From Capsicum annuum (lineage: Eukaryota; Streptophyta; Magnoliopsida; Solanales; Solanaceae): a stretch of 64,000 bases of DNA. Position 1 is the first letter of the stretch. The number at the start of each line of letters is the position of its first letter. The notes beneath the pieces are model-generated. The model saw only the letters and a list, made by a program, of their open reading frames with translations, was not told where the DNA came from and made no database searches. Below, piece after piece: positions 11,000-23,534 of this stretch. A program made the translations under genes and the position numbers. The stretch lies in the NCBI RefSeq assembly GCF_002878395.1, contig NC_061114.1, positions 160,876,862-160,940,861 of the forward strand, in the 5' to 3' direction.

Positions 11000-11867
11000 A
11001 ATATGTGTATCTGTAGATTTTGGTAATGGTTTTTTTTTTATTTTTTCCGTTAATTTTTTATTGAATTTAGTGAAAATTTAAATTTTGGTATCTGAGATTG
11101 GGAATTGGGGTGAAATTGGTTGAATTTTGGTGGGTTGAATTTTATTTTTTTTCTAATTTCTATGTGAAATCCATTATATGATTGGAATGGAAAAAAGCGT
11201 AGAGAAAAAGATGAACTGATAAACTGTTTATATTGGGAGTGGCTATTTAGTGGATATTTAATTGTGGATACTATTTTTATGATATTATTTTAATTTTAGG
11301 TGTTATTTTTATCCTTTTCCTATTAAAAAGGTATAAAATTAAATAGGAGGGCACATAATCTTGAGTACAATCTACAAAATTGAAAAATCATTACAAGAAA
11401 AATTTTACCATCTCAAATAAAACAAAATTTTGATTTGTGTTTTATAAATGAATTCATTAGAATATATTTGCGTAAATTTGACCCTTTTATGCCAACAAGA
11501 ATTGATATAGAAGCTAAAAAAATAAGAACGAAATCTTATTTCTTCAAGAATTCAATATACCAAAGATTGAAAGATAATCGAAGATTGAAAAACATCAAGA
11601 TCTCCTTTAACATCCAATTTGTGAACTGTGAAGATAATGTCTGCCATGATGATAAATTTTTCTTTCTACTCATTTGGTTTATGAATGATATATGAGGATT
11701 ATAGAGTATTAAATGATATTAAAAGTTATATAATAAAAAAAATAAATTTATGATTTTTTTTATTTTTTTTTTGAAAGTAGAGAATAAATTTAGTATAATA
11801 TTTGAAGAAGAATAAGGCATAAGAAAACATAGAAAAGGAGAAGGAGTAAAATGTAAAACTATGGATT
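11000..11867. other. AT-rich spacer, one unassigned 86-codon ORF
   Basis: An ORF at 11435-11695 (+) has no recognisable motif, is rich in Lys, Ile, Phe and Asn as random AT-rich DNA would be, and lacks a supporting context. The second copy of the TGGCTATTTA dispersed repeat lies at 11236-11330. Nothing else is supported before the copia LTR. Confidence 0.3.
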
Positions 11868-12076
11868 TGTTATAAAATAATGTAAAACTAAACAAAACTA
11901 AAGACGTACAAATTTGGAGAGTGTAAAATTCATTTTCTTCTATTATAGGCAATGGCTATTTATCGCCAAAATATAAATTAGCTATTTGTACAAAATGAAG
12001 GGGTGGAGGATTAGTAAGCAAATTGTCTTACTCAATAGGTTACCACATGACAACTTACTTGTCATTATTCACAACA
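11868..12076 (-). repeat. 3' LTR of outer copia
   Basis: About 209 bp, TGTTATAAAATAATG on the plus strand to CACAACA. It is directly preceded (minus strand) by the polypurine tract, which fixes the boundary. The partner is at 23535-23737. Confidence 0.85.
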
Positions 12077-12186
12077 CTCCCCCTTGAATGATCATGTAAA
12101 AAAAAAAATTATTGGACATGCATTTGAGTGTTGTCTCATTAAAAATCTTATCAGAAAAAATTCAGTGGGATAAAAACCTTGATTAA

Positions 12187-13088
12187 GGAAAAAAGAGTAC
12201 AGTGCGTATTCTTACTCCCCCTGATGAAGACACCGATTTAACAGGCTCAGTCTTCACACCCCAATTCTGTATACCATCTTCTCAAAGGTTGAAGTTGGTA
12301 AAGATTTGGTTAACAAATCTACTAGATTGTCACTTGAACGGATTTATTGTACATCAGTATCGTCATTCTTCTGGAGATCATGTGTGAAAAATAACTTTGG
12401 CAAAATGTTCTTTGTTCTATCTCCTTTTATAAAGCCTCCTTTTAATTGAGCTATGCATGCTGCATTGTCTTCAAATACGACTGTGAAAATCTTGATATCG
12501 AGTTTCAGGCCACATCTCTCTTTGATGGAATGTATCACTAATCTCAGCCATATGCATTCTCTACTTGCCTCATGGATAACTATTATCTCAGCACGATTTG
12601 AAGAAGTGGCAATGATAGACTGTTTTGTAGAGCGCCATAATATAGTAATACCTCCGTATGTAAATACATAGTTTGTTTGACATCGATCTTTATGTGGGTC
12701 AGTAAATAACCTGCAGTTGCATAACCAACAAGATCTAAACTATCTTTGTTAATATAAAATAGACTCTTATCAATAAGCCCCTTTAGATATCACAATATAT
12801 GCTTACCTCCGTTTCAATATCTACATGAAAGAAAACTGTACCTGGCTAGCAAATTAATAGAATGGGCTACATGAAGCCTTGCACTATTAGAAAAATACAT
12901 AAGTGTACCAATAGCATTGAGATATAGTACTTCAGGACCAAAAATCTCTTCACCCTTTTCTGGAGGTCGGAACGAATCTTTACTCACTTCAAGTGATCGA
13001 ACAATCATTAGATTATTTAATAAATGTGCTTTGTCTGTGTAAAATTATTTCAAGACATTCTCAGAATAGGCAGATTAGTGGATGAAGA
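12187..13088 (-). pseudogene. Outer copia RT end and RNase H, degenerate
   Basis: On the minus strand the text carries copia RT/RNase H signatures in several frames: SDNLADLF-like text near the LTR, FEDNAACIAQLKGGFIKGDR (12344-12538) and FGPEVLYLNAIGTLMYFSNS with ARLHVAHSINLLARYS (12814-13008). Stops and frame changes separate them. The RT continues on the far side of the nested element at 20052. The product would have copied element RNA to DNA and removed the RNA strand; no functional protein remains. Confidence 0.85.
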
Positions 13089-14198
13089 TGTTATTTTCAA
13101 TATTTTTGGGTACAACAGAAATCTGTATATTATGTACAATACACTTCAACCAAGTTCAAGACCAAAGCTTCAACAAGAACAACTTTGAAGTAGCAACACC
13201 TTCAGCACATGAACAAAGTGATCTATCCAAAAAGTGTGTTATTATTTCAGAAATAAGATAAAATAAAAATTTAAAGCCAAGTCCCCCGACTTCACGGAGT
13301 GTCCTTAAGGAATAATTCCTCTTACTGTACCTGAGGTTATGAAATTTTCCTCCTAGGATAAGTGGCTTTCAATCCAACAATAGCGGTACCTCAAATTATT
13401 GGATTTGTCGAACTCACACAACAGCTAATGATCACAATGAGAGTTTTTTCTGAAGATATGAAGAGTGTTTTTGCTGTCAAAATCATGTACATACCTGAGG
13501 AATATGTCAGGTATTCATAGCCTTAAAGTGTCCCTTCAGAAAAGAAGCATTGGTTCAGAAAAAAGACACATTTTCAATACAGTCACGTCACCTGCGCCCA
13601 GTCGGTGCTTGACCTGCGCCTGATATGCGACGGCAGGTAACATTATTTGAATTCCAGTAAGTACCTGCGCTGCACTTGTACCCACAGATTATTGAGGTGC
13701 GTGTGCAGATCGCCTTATTGCATAAAACGGTGTGCCTTTTACCTTGAAGAGTCGCATCCCTTCGAGGTGCACTGTGCATGCATCCGAAATGCGTCTGCAC
13801 ATGGAGAAAAATATTTATATCATTCTTTGGATTAAAATTTTACTTGTTCATCAAGTTACAAAAAAAAATTATCTAAAAAATAGATCTCATCGATCGATCA
13901 TTTGACAAATCTAACTCCAAATCCAAATCCAACTTTGAATCCAAAGCCGAAGCCGAAGCCGAAGCCTAGCCGAGTGACGATGACGACGATGATGCGAGGC
14001 ACTCTTGGTTCTTGCCTCACTTACCATGTGGAGTAAGTGTTCCTTATTATAAACACTTGAAAGTTTCCTTCTCCCACCAGTGTAGGAGGATCAGTGGACT
14101 TTTCATTCTTTGAGTACACTTTCCATTTTAGTGTGGACTTATTTTTTCCTCCACTCCTTTTTCTTCATTTTTCATTCACACACACCTTGAACCCAACA
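13089..14198 (-). repeat. 3' LTR of inner copia
   Basis: About 1110 bp, TG...CA, longer than its partner (about 1057 bp). Part of the extra length is an expanded hexamer tract, AAGCCG or CCAAAT type, near 13915-13970. The cysteine-rich antisense ORF at 13647-13835 also occurs in the other LTR and is not considered a gene. Confidence 0.88.
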
Positions 14199-14729
14199 AT
14201 CCCCCACATGAATGGGGAATGGCTATCTTTTGAAGAATTTACGGATAAACATATAATCATTTAGCAAAGACTGATTGCATCTGGATAAGTGAGTTTTCCT
14301 TTGAACTTTTCGTAGTGAACATGCATCGGATGCACTCGGTCAATCGTTTGATTTGATATCTTTGAACCATCAAGCTTTAATGTAAACCTAGACAACATAT
14401 GTCATATAACCAGCCTTTTACCATTTATGGTTCATACAATTTTGTTCTTTTCAGCCATGAACATGTTCCAGTTTCATGAGAACTTAGAGAATAGGCCTTT
14501 ACTAACATTCTCCTTGAAGTGGCTTCTACTTCGCCCTCACATAGGTGATTTTTAAAAGTTCAATCCTATAGATTAAACTATTTGATCAAATCTGTCTAAT
14601 TTAGATAATCATTAAAAGACTTTTCACCTTAAGTCTTATCCTTGTTTACTAAACATTATATACATCATGAGAATAGGTTGGTATATTGACAATGTTGAGC
14701 CTATCAGATACAACTTTGTTTGATCTCCT

Positions 14730-16740
14730 TGAACCTAGCTCTTGGGATCTCCAGTCTGCTAGGTAGAGTTACCGCTATGCTGACTTGTCCTAGGCCTTAA
14801 ACGCATTCCCTTGGATGTCCTTTCAACATCTTCTCTCGACAGGCCTTTTGTAAGTGGATCTAATAATTATCCTTTGTCTTCACATAGTAAACAGTGATAA
14901 TTTCACTAGAGAGAAGTTCTCTAACGGTATTATATCTCCATCTTATGTGACGAGATTTATCATTGTACATCATGCTCCCTGCATTACCTATTGTTGTTTA
15001 GCTATCACAGTGTATACATACTGGTGCCACTAGTTTGGGCCAATAAGAAATATCTTTCAAGAAATTCCAAAGTCATTCTGCTTCTTCACCAGCTTTATCC
15101 AATGCGATAAATTCAGATTTTATTGGAGAACGAGCGATACATGTCTGTTTGGATGATTTTCAAGAGACCGATCCTCCACCGATAGTAAATACATATCCAC
15201 TTGTAGATTTTACTTCGTTAAATCTGGTGACCCAATTCACATCACTATATCCTTCAAGTACCGTGGGATATTTATTATAATGCAAAGCATAGTCTTAAGT
15301 GTATTTAAGATACCCCAAAACTCTTTTTATTGCCATCAAATGAGTTTTGTTGGGATTACTCGTGTATCGACTCAACTTAATAATAGCATATGCTATGTCT
15401 GGTCATGTACAATTTATTATATACATTAAACATCCCATTACTCATGCGTACTCCAATTGTAAGCCACTTTCACCTTCATTCTTTCGAAGTGCAAAGCTCA
15501 CATCCAATGGAGTCTTGGAAATACCAAATTCCATATTCTTGAATTTGTCAAGTACTTTTTTGATGTAGTGAGACTGTGACAATGTCAATCCTTAGGTAGT
15601 TCTATGGATTCTTATTCCTAAGATCACATCCGCAACTCCAAGGTCTTTCATATCAAACTTTCTCTCAAGCATTTATTTTGTAGTATTTATGTCCGAAATG
15701 TCTCTGCTGATGATCAACATATGTGATTTGTAGTGTCTTTAATGTAAACACATTTATCACATTCATTAATCTTGAACCCATTTGCCAACATGATTTGATC
15801 AAACTTTGCATGTCATTGTTTAGGTGCTTGTTTTAGTCCATAAGGTGACTTAACAAATTTACACACCGTATTTTCTTTTCCTGAAACTACAAAACTCTCA
15901 GGCTGTTAAATGTAGATTTCTTCCTCTAATTCTCCATTTAGGAATGCTTTTTTCACATCTATTTGATGGATTTCTAGACCATATATTGCCGCTAAGGCAA
16001 TTAATGTCCGAATTGAAGTTATCCTCGTTACTGGCGAGTATGTATCAAAGTAATCAAGGCCTTATTTTTGCTTAAAGTCGTTTACAATAAGTCTTGCTTT
16101 GTATTTATCAATAGTACCATCAGCTTTTATTTTTCTTTTGGAGATCCATTTAGAACCTAAAGGTTTATTTTCTGGAGGAAGATCAACCAACTCCCACGTA
16201 TGGTTGCTTAAGATTGAATCAATCTCACTATTGACTGCCTTTTTCCAAAAGGATGAATCCGAAGATGTCGTCGCATATTTAAATGTTTGAGGCTCATTTT
16301 CTAAGAGAAATATTACAAAATCCTATCCAAACGAAGTTGACGTTCTTTGACGTGTATTATGTCTTGGATTCTCATCATTATGTACATCCTCACTTGGGTT
16401 ATTTCAAGGTCGTTTATAACCCTTACTAGACTGTTCATGTCTAGTTTTATATGGATAAATGTGTTCAAAGAATTCAGCATTATCTAATTTAATTACTATA
16501 TTTTTATTGATATCCAAATTTTTGGATTTATGAACCAAAAATTGACATGCTTTGCTACTTTTAGCATATCCTATGAACACGCAGTCTACCATCTTAGGTC
16601 CTACCCTTACTCTTTTAGGCATAGGAACTTACACCTTCGCTAGACACCCCCACACTTTGAAATATTTCAAGTTGGTTTTCATTCCTTTCCATTTTTTCAT
16701 ATGGAATTGATTGTGTCTTACTATGGGGCACTCTATTGAG
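14730..16740 (-). pseudogene. Inner copia reverse transcriptase and RNase H
   Basis: Minus-strand translation shows the copia RT order with several stops: HTWELVDLPPENKPLGSKW, KYKARLIVNDFKQK (usual KARLVAKGF region), GLEIHQIDVKKAFLNGELEE with the motif-A Asp, then a damaged YVDD region. RNase H-like text follows: STSGYVFTIGGGSVSWKSSK and SEFIALDKAGEEAEWLW, and finally SRHIRWRYNTVRELL near 14870. The N-terminal connector MPKRVRVGPKMVDCVFIGYA (16404-16622) is the usual segment between integrase and RT. At least eight in-frame stops are visible. Confidence 0.88.
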
Positions 16741-16743
16741 TAT

Positions 16744-17830
16744 TCAGTTAGCCATAAGAATAGCTTCCCCCCACAAGTTTTGCGGTAAATCCGAACTTAT
16801 TAGTAAGGAATTCATCATTTTCTTCAAGGTTTGATTTTTTCTTCCCATAATTCCATTAGATTGACGTAAATACGGGTTTGTAGTTTGATGGACAATTCCA
16901 TTCTCTACACATATTTGCGAAAAGGGAGATTCATATTCTCTGCCCCTATCACTTCTTATCATTTTGATTTTTTTCTCAAACTGATTTTCAACTTCAGTTT
17001 TATATTGCTTAAACGCATCTATTGTTTTATCCTTACTATTTAGCAAGACATAACAGTATCTAGTGCAATCGTCAATAAAAGTTATAAAATATTTTTTTCT
17101 ACCATGAGATGGTGTTGACTTCATATCACAAATATCAGTGTGGATTAATTCTAAGGCATTGGAATTCCTTTTAACGGACTTATGCGGATGCTTAGCATAC
17201 TTTGATTCCACACACGTTTGACATTTTGATTTATTTCACTCAAAGTTTGGCAAAACTTCTAAGTCACTCAGTTTTCGCAATGTTTTGTAATTGAAATATC
17301 CTAATTGTTCATGCCATAAATCATAAGACTCAAGTAAGTAAGAAGAAACTAAACTTTTATTGATTTCAACATTCATTACATTCATTTTGAATAGGCTCTC
17401 ATTGAGGTAGCCTTTTCGTACATACACTTCTCTTTTACTAAGTACAATTTTTCCAAAAATAAATACACATTTGAATCCGTTCTTGTCAAGAACTCATACA
17501 GAAATCAAGTTTTTTCTTAACTCCGGTACATACAGGAGTGTCAACACTTTACCTGAAGTTATTTTCAAGCATACTTTTCCTGTTCCTTCTACTTTTGCAG
17601 TAGCGGAGTTGGACATAAATATCTTTTCTTCCCCTTGAGCTGGAGTAAAAGCAGTAAATAACACCTTATTAGCACAAACATGGCGGGTGGCACCAGAATC
17701 CATCCACCATTTGCGAGGATTTTCCATCAAGTTGCATTCGGACAGCATAGCACACAGATCGTCCATTTCTTTCTTGAACTCGGCCATATTTGCTTGGTTT
17801 TTTTTCTTGCCTTTCTTTGGGGCATGAAAA
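16744..17830 (-). pseudogene. Inner copia protease and integrase
   Basis: The protease active site WWMDSGATRHVCANK (near 17690) is intact. The GAG-pre-integrase zinc region follows (DLWHEQLGYFNYKTLRKL, then CQTC); the second conserved His of LGH is Tyr here. The integrase core (16744-17211) has the first Asp in LIHTDICDM and the second in [10 protein letters not shown]. The third catalytic residue is lost: the text reads [11 protein letters not shown] where the family has Glu before RKN. Stops occur at about 17493 and 17235. Even without the stops, the Glu-to-Gly change should abolish strand transfer. Confidence 0.88.
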
Positions 17831-18738
17831 TCCATAGACTTATGGCCAATCTTGCCACAGTTAAAGCATTTTCTCTTGAATTTCTTCTTGGGTTAATTGT
17901 TTTCATGTCCAGCATGCTTGCGTTTTTTAGAGTTATGGTCGTCTTCTACAATTTTTGCTTCATTCATTATAGATTTTCCTCTCAACCTTCTTTCCGCAGC
18001 CTTATTATTTTCTTCAATGCTCAATCTTATAATTAGAGCTTTGACAGACATATCCTTACGTTTGTATTTAAAATAGTTCTTGAAGTCCTTTCACATGGGT
18101 GGTCACTTCTCTATTGTTGCTGCTACTTGAAATGCTTCATTCATGATCAAACCTACAATAAGGTTTATATGAATACTAAGAACATTTTTAAACTGTTCAA
18201 CAAAGGTATTTGTCAAAATCATAGCTTTCGCAAGGAGATCATGGATTGTCACTTCCAGTTCCTGCACTTGGGAGACAACAAACTTGTTGTCTATTATTTT
18301 ATATTCCAGGAATCTTACAATGAAGAACTTTTTAATTCCTACATCCTCTGTCTTGTACTTTCGTTCCAGCGCTCCCCACAACTCTTTTGTTTTTTTTGTT
18401 CCACTATACACATTGTACAGATCATCTTGGAGACCACTCAAGGTGTAGTTCCTGCAAAGGAAATTGGGGTGTTTTTAAGCATCCAGAATCACAAATCGCT
18501 CTTGTTCAGAGGTTCCCTTGGGCACCTCTGGAGCTTCCTCAAATGTGAACCTTTGAAGCCAAAGAATTGTAAGGTTGAAAAATATTTACTACTGCCACCT
18601 TTTGAAGTCAATACCCGTGAACTTTTCGGGTTTCTCCGCTGGTGCCATTGCCTGTGGAACATTCGTACGACTCGTTGTGGTAATACTAGTTCCCGCCACA
18701 GTCGTTGCAGTATCATGCATTTGACTTTCATTAGTCAT
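17830..18738 (-). pseudogene. Inner copia gag with near-complete CCHC knuckle
   Basis: Gag starts at ATG 18738 (MTNESQMHDTAT) and continues with PAEKPEKFTGIDFKRWQ, then two stops. The UBN2-type gag core follows: TLSGLQDDLYNVYSGTKKTK, ELWGALERKYKTEDVGIKKF and VSQVQELEVTIHDLL. The zinc knuckle reads CFNCGKIGHKSMDF, keeping Cys, Cys and His but with Phe for the last Cys. Gag would form the particle and bind RNA. At least three stops break it. Confidence 0.87.
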
Positions 18739-18994
18739 TTTTCTGTCACAACAAGATGGTAACTTTAGTATATCAAAATACTATTAACAAAGTTGCAGCA
18801 ACTTTAAACACCTCTTGTTTCTAGTTTAACGATGAAGTTTTTATGACTTTCAATTGTAAACTGAGTGATCTTTAACTTGTGATGAAGATTTTATTTCTTC
18901 AAATCACTAGTTAAGTTCAAACGGAGTAGAAAGCTTAAAGCTTTAATCTCCAGAAACAAAACAATACAGATTCCGAAAGATTATTCCTTAAGAT

Positions 18995-20051
18995 TGTTAT
19001 TTTCAATGTTTTCACAGAAATCTTTATTTTATGTACAATACACTCCAACCAAGTTCAAGACCAAAGCTTCGTCAAGAACAACTTTGAAGTATCAACACCT
19101 TCAACACAAGATCAAAGTGATCTATCCAAGAAGTGTGTTATTATTTCAGAAATAAGATGAAATAAAAATTTAAAGCCAAGTCCCCCAACTTCATGGAGTG
19201 TCCTTAATAAATAATTTCCCTCACTGTACTCGAGGTTATGAAATTTTTCTCCCAAGATAAAATGGCTTTCAATCCAATTGGATTCGTCAAACTCACTCAA
19301 CAGCTAATGATCACAGTGAGTTTTTTTCTGAAGATATGAAGAGTGTTTTTGCTGTCAAAATCATGTACATACCTGAGGAATATGTCAGGTATTTATAGCC
19401 TTAAAGTGTCCCTTCGGAAAGAAAATATTGGTTTTGTATAAAGGCACCTTTTCAGTACAGTCACGTCACCTATGTGCAGTATGTGCTCTACCTACGCCTG
19501 ATCTGCAATCGTAGGTGACACTATATGAATTTCAGTAAGTACTTGTGTTGCACCTGCGCCCGTAGGTTATCGAGGTGCACGCGTAGATCACCCTATTGCG
19601 CGAAACAGAGTGTCTTTTACCTCAAAGAGTCACATCCCTTCGAGGTGTGTTGTGCATGCGTTCGCATGGCATCCGAAATGGTCCCGCACATGGATAATAA
19701 TATTTCTATCAGATTCTTTGGATTAAAATTTCACTTGTTCATCAAGTTTCAAATAAATTTTGTCTAAAAAATTGATCTCATCGATCATTTTTCAAATCCA
19801 AATCCAAATGCAAAGCCGAAGACAAATGAGCGATGACGATGGCGTGAGGCACCTCTTGGTTCTTGACTCAATTACCATGTGGAGTAAGTGTTTCTTATTA
19901 TAAACACTTGAAAGTTCCCTTCTCCCACCAATGTGGGTGAATTAGTGAACTTTCCATTCTTTGAGTACACTTTTCATTTTAGTGTGGACTCATTTTTTCC
20001 TCCACTCTTTTTCCTTCATTTTTCATTCACACACACACCTTGAACCCAACA
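18995..20051 (-). repeat. 5' LTR of inner copia
   Basis: About 1057 bp, TG...CA, partner of 13089-14198. It is flanked on the right by the second copy of the GAAGA duplication. Confidence 0.88.
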
Positions 20052-21640
20052 GAAGATCACGTCTGCTAAATGTTCAATTTGTATATCAAGACAAAGTTGT
20101 CTTTTAAAGATCTTTTATTTCAAATTCTTTCTTTAGATATTCAATTGTCTTTTGGGCCTCTTCTGGAGTTCTAATGAGATTTATATCATTCACATAAATA
20201 GCGAGACTAATAAACTTTGATGTCGTTTTCTTAATGATAATATAAAGACAAATGACATCATTTATCTAACCTTCGTTTATCAAGTACTCACTAAGGCAAT
20301 TATACCTTATACACTCAGATTATTTTAGATCGTATAATGATCTTTGTAATCTGATTGAATTTAATTCTCGAGACTTTGAACTATATGCTTCAAGCATCTT
20401 TAATCCTTCTGGGATTCTCATCTAAATTTCATTATCAAGTGAACCATTCAATATTAAATATATGTCATCTTCTAGTGTCAGGACTGCAAGCCAAATAAAC
20501 TTATGTTTACCAAGAAGCATATTTAACTTGATAATTATTTCTACGTCAGTATGCTTAAATAAATGTAGAATTCAGATCCTCATAATACTATACAATATTG
20601 CGCACTATTGTACTAAAGATATCCTCGACAAGATATCATTTGCATTGGTTGACATTACGACATAATTTATTGAGATCTCATCACTTTATTATTTTCAGGT
20701 ACCTGAACCTCTTCTTGAGATTTCATGAAGTGTTATATCGTCGCTCTTTAAGAGCATATTGCCTCTTTATTATGATCATTTGCTACATTTCTTTTTCAAG
20801 GATTGCCTTATTTGGAACCGATTGATCTACCATGCTTCATGCATGCTATAGACTCTATCCTTTAGGGACATATAGTAGGAGCATCTGCAGCTAAATAGAA
20901 AAATCAATTTTAGGTCAGCAAATGCTTCTCACATTTGACAAGAATTATCTTTTAAATGAGGATCGTACTAACGATAATTCTCAACATATTTCTTAGCTAC
21001 TTATTATCTCCCCTTTTTGTTGGAAAAACTAGCATCTACTCCTATCTACTTTGGATAATCCATCTTTCTGAATCATGGAATATCTATTAATTACATACCC
21101 ACATCAAAAATCTATTAGATGGAAAATATATGATTCCCGATCCTGAACCAATTAAGAGGAAAGAATTGATCATAATTTATTGGTCTAATGCACATAAGTG
21201 CTACTGTATGCAATATATATTTCATAAAAATACTTTTTATTTTTGTTCTCATAAGAAATGATTTAGCTATTTATATGAGTCATTTAATGCTAAACCAACT
21301 TGAATATAACCAGTATTGTCAAGATTAATTGTCTTGACTACACCATCTGAAAATTATGCTCTTGAATCAATTTAATTGGGAAGGCAACTTTATGAATGTC
21401 AAATTGCAGGTTGACAATAAACGTACATGTGATCATCTTATGGATGCATCATATCAAATGACGGGTGAATGAGCCCTTATTCACCTATTACGTTTTTCAA
21501 AATTTAGGGAACTCAGTCTCAACATTAGCTGGTTCAATTAACTTATCATGAGAATAAGTAATAGGTCTTGAAGAATTTTCTAATTATTCATTATATGTCT
21601 AAAACTCAATATGCTTATCTTCGGGATGACAAAATCATTC
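20052..21640 (-). pseudogene. Outer copia integrase and start of RT, heavily decayed
   Basis: The minus strand still shows integrase-like text: YDASIR*SHVRLLSTCNLTF and VKTINLDNTGYIQ (the usual T-I-R-L-D-N-A-G-E-F region) near 21330-21480, then LMRTK and ALMCIRP (about 21190-21250). A connector (YDPHLKDNSCQM, EAFADLKLIF near 20900-20980) follows, and then RT text running into the nested element. Stops are dense. I matched this from family memory of solanaceous copia integrase order. Confidence 0.7.
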
Positions 21641-21699
21641 ACACAACAAATAAAATTATTTAAACTAGTAAACTCCAAATTTATCATGGCATGAGTTAT

Positions 21700-22290
21700 T
21701 TATTAGAGTAAAAGGTCTGCTACTTCGAGAGTAATTTGCAAGATTTTAGTATTGCACAATCTTACTACTTTAGGAGTAAATATTAAATTTACTACTTCGG
21801 GAGTAAATATCAAATTTACTACTCCAGGAGTAACTTTTAAGGTTCTATTATTTCAAGAGTAGATTTAAAATAAATTTCAAACTTACTACTTTAGAAGTAA
21901 ATTTTATAATAATTCTTTCTATCCCTTTTGAATGTGATTTTCCCAATCAAGTGCACATTAAATTGGCTTACTAAATATTACTCATATCACATTCACCTTA
22001 GGGAATGGATCTGTAGTTTTAACATTTATCAAAAATTCTCATTTCTTGAAAATGAAAGATAATTAACAATTTATCAAAAGTTTTCACTCTTCGAGAATGA
22101 AATATAATTATTACAACATGCCTAAGCATATCAAACTATGATATCTTAAGACCTCTGTCAATACTTTGCTACTTCAGAAGCAAATTGAGGTATACATATA
22201 GCTGTAGAGAATTTTCTCTATCATATCTTTAATTTCAAATTTACTACTTTAGGAGTATATTTCTGATTTTCTACTTCAGGAGTATTCATA
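21700..22290 (-). repeat. Short repeats (TACTACTTCGGGAGTAAA) inside outer copia
   Basis: About nine variants of TTTACTACTT(C/T)(A/G)GGAGTAAAT, each with an internal dyad (TTTACT...AGTAAA), are spread between the gag knuckle and the integrase. Spacing is about 25-30 bp in the densest part (21770-21900). No protease text is readable here, so the array probably lies in or replaced the protease region. Confidence 0.7.
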
Positions 22291-22439
22291 TATTCTTCAA
22301 GATGAAATTATAAACAAAGTAAATATTATAGTATTACTAGCACATAACGTATTACCGAAACTTTATTTATTTACAAGATTAATTAGATACTATTAACAGA
22401 AATATAAACTAATACAACTTAACAAGAAAGTAAAACAAT

Positions 22440-23521
22440 CAGACTATTTCATATTCATCATCTACAGGATGATTAACATATCCTTCGAGGATTGTAAAGA
22501 AATCTGAGGCATCTAAATTCATGGACTCAACACTATCTTCAGAGATAAAGTTTGCCTCAACGTCATTATTTATTTTCTTAAGGGATTCTTGATAGAGTTT
22601 CACCAGATACTTTGGCGTACAACAGATACGCGACCAGTGCCCTTTCCTCTACATCAATAATATTTATTTTCAGTGTTCGTCCTTGGCGTTGTTTCATGAG
22701 CTTCACCCTTCTTTTACACTGCTGGTGTTGAGGGTCATTGTTTAGTACAAGACGATCACCCTTATTCAAATATCTATCACGACTATGACCACGACCACGA
22801 TCATGACCACGACTGGGACCAGGGCTTCTTTCACGCCTGTTTGATAAAAATGTGCAACATTCACTTCAGGGAATGGAGCAGTACCAAGAGGTCGACTTTA
22901 ATGGCTTTTCATCAAAAGATCATTATGTTGTTCCGCAATAAGAAGATGAGAAATCAATTCAGAATACCTCTTAAATTCCATTTCTCGGTACTGCTGCTGC
23001 AGGAGCATACTCGAGACGAAAAAAGTAGAGAATGTTTTATCTAACATGTCGTGATCTGTGATATCTTCTCCGCATAAATTTAACTGCGATTTTATTCTAA
23101 ACATCGTAGAATTCTAATCAGTTATATTTTTAAAGTCTTGAAACCTCAAATGAGTCCACTCATAATGTGCCTGTGGAAGGACGACCATCTTCAGATGGTC
23201 GTATCTTTCTTTTAAATTATTCCACAATATAAGTGGATCCTTAATTGTGAGGTATTCTATTTTCAAACCATCGTCAAGATGATGATGGAGAAATATCATG
23301 ATCTTGGACCGGTCCTGATTTGATGCCTGATTGTCATTTTTGATAGTGTCTGTCAGACCCATCGCATCCAAATGTATTTTGACATCTAGTGCCCAGGACA
23401 TGTAACTTTGGCCGATATATCTAAGGCAACAAATTCGCATTTGAATATATTTGACATTATATAAAAAAAAAAAGAAAATTACCTTTATTACCTGTATTTG
23501 CTTGAAATGGTAGAGACACAT
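22440..23521 (-). pseudogene. Outer copia gag, degenerate
   Basis: The UBN2-type gag core is clear: YMSWALDVKIHLDAMGLTDT, then KIMIFLHHHLDDGLKIEYLT, LWNNLKERYDHLK and HYEWTHLRFQDFK (23114-23521), continuing as MFRIKSQLNLCGEDITDHDM in the next frame (22898-23104). A basic Arg/Gly/Asp tract and a CCHC remnant (CRGKGHWSRIC near 22640, with a stop in place of the first part) follow, then NLDASDFFTILEGYVNH. Frame changes at about 23110 and 22890 and a stop in the knuckle show it is dead. Confidence 0.85.
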
Positions 23522-23534
23522 GCTGATAACGTAT

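Larger units (their letters stand above)
13089..20051 (-). mobile_element. Ty1/copia retrotransposon (inner, nested)
   Basis: LTRs at 13089-14198 and 18995-20051 both start TGTTATTTTCAAT and end CCTTGAACCCAACA. GAAGA flanks the element on both sides (13084-13088 and 20052-20056), a perfect 5-bp target duplication. Minus-strand order: gag, protease, integrase, RT, RNase H, polypurine tract GTGGGGGAT just before the 3' LTR. It sits inside the RT region of the outer copia element, so it is younger. Stops and a missing integrase Glu make it non-autonomous. Confidence 0.93.

Noticed and set aside
13647..13835. Cysteine-rich ORF, also found at 19525-19767
   Set aside because: It lies antisense in both LTRs of the inner copia element, so its recurrence reflects LTR identity and not conservation of a protein.
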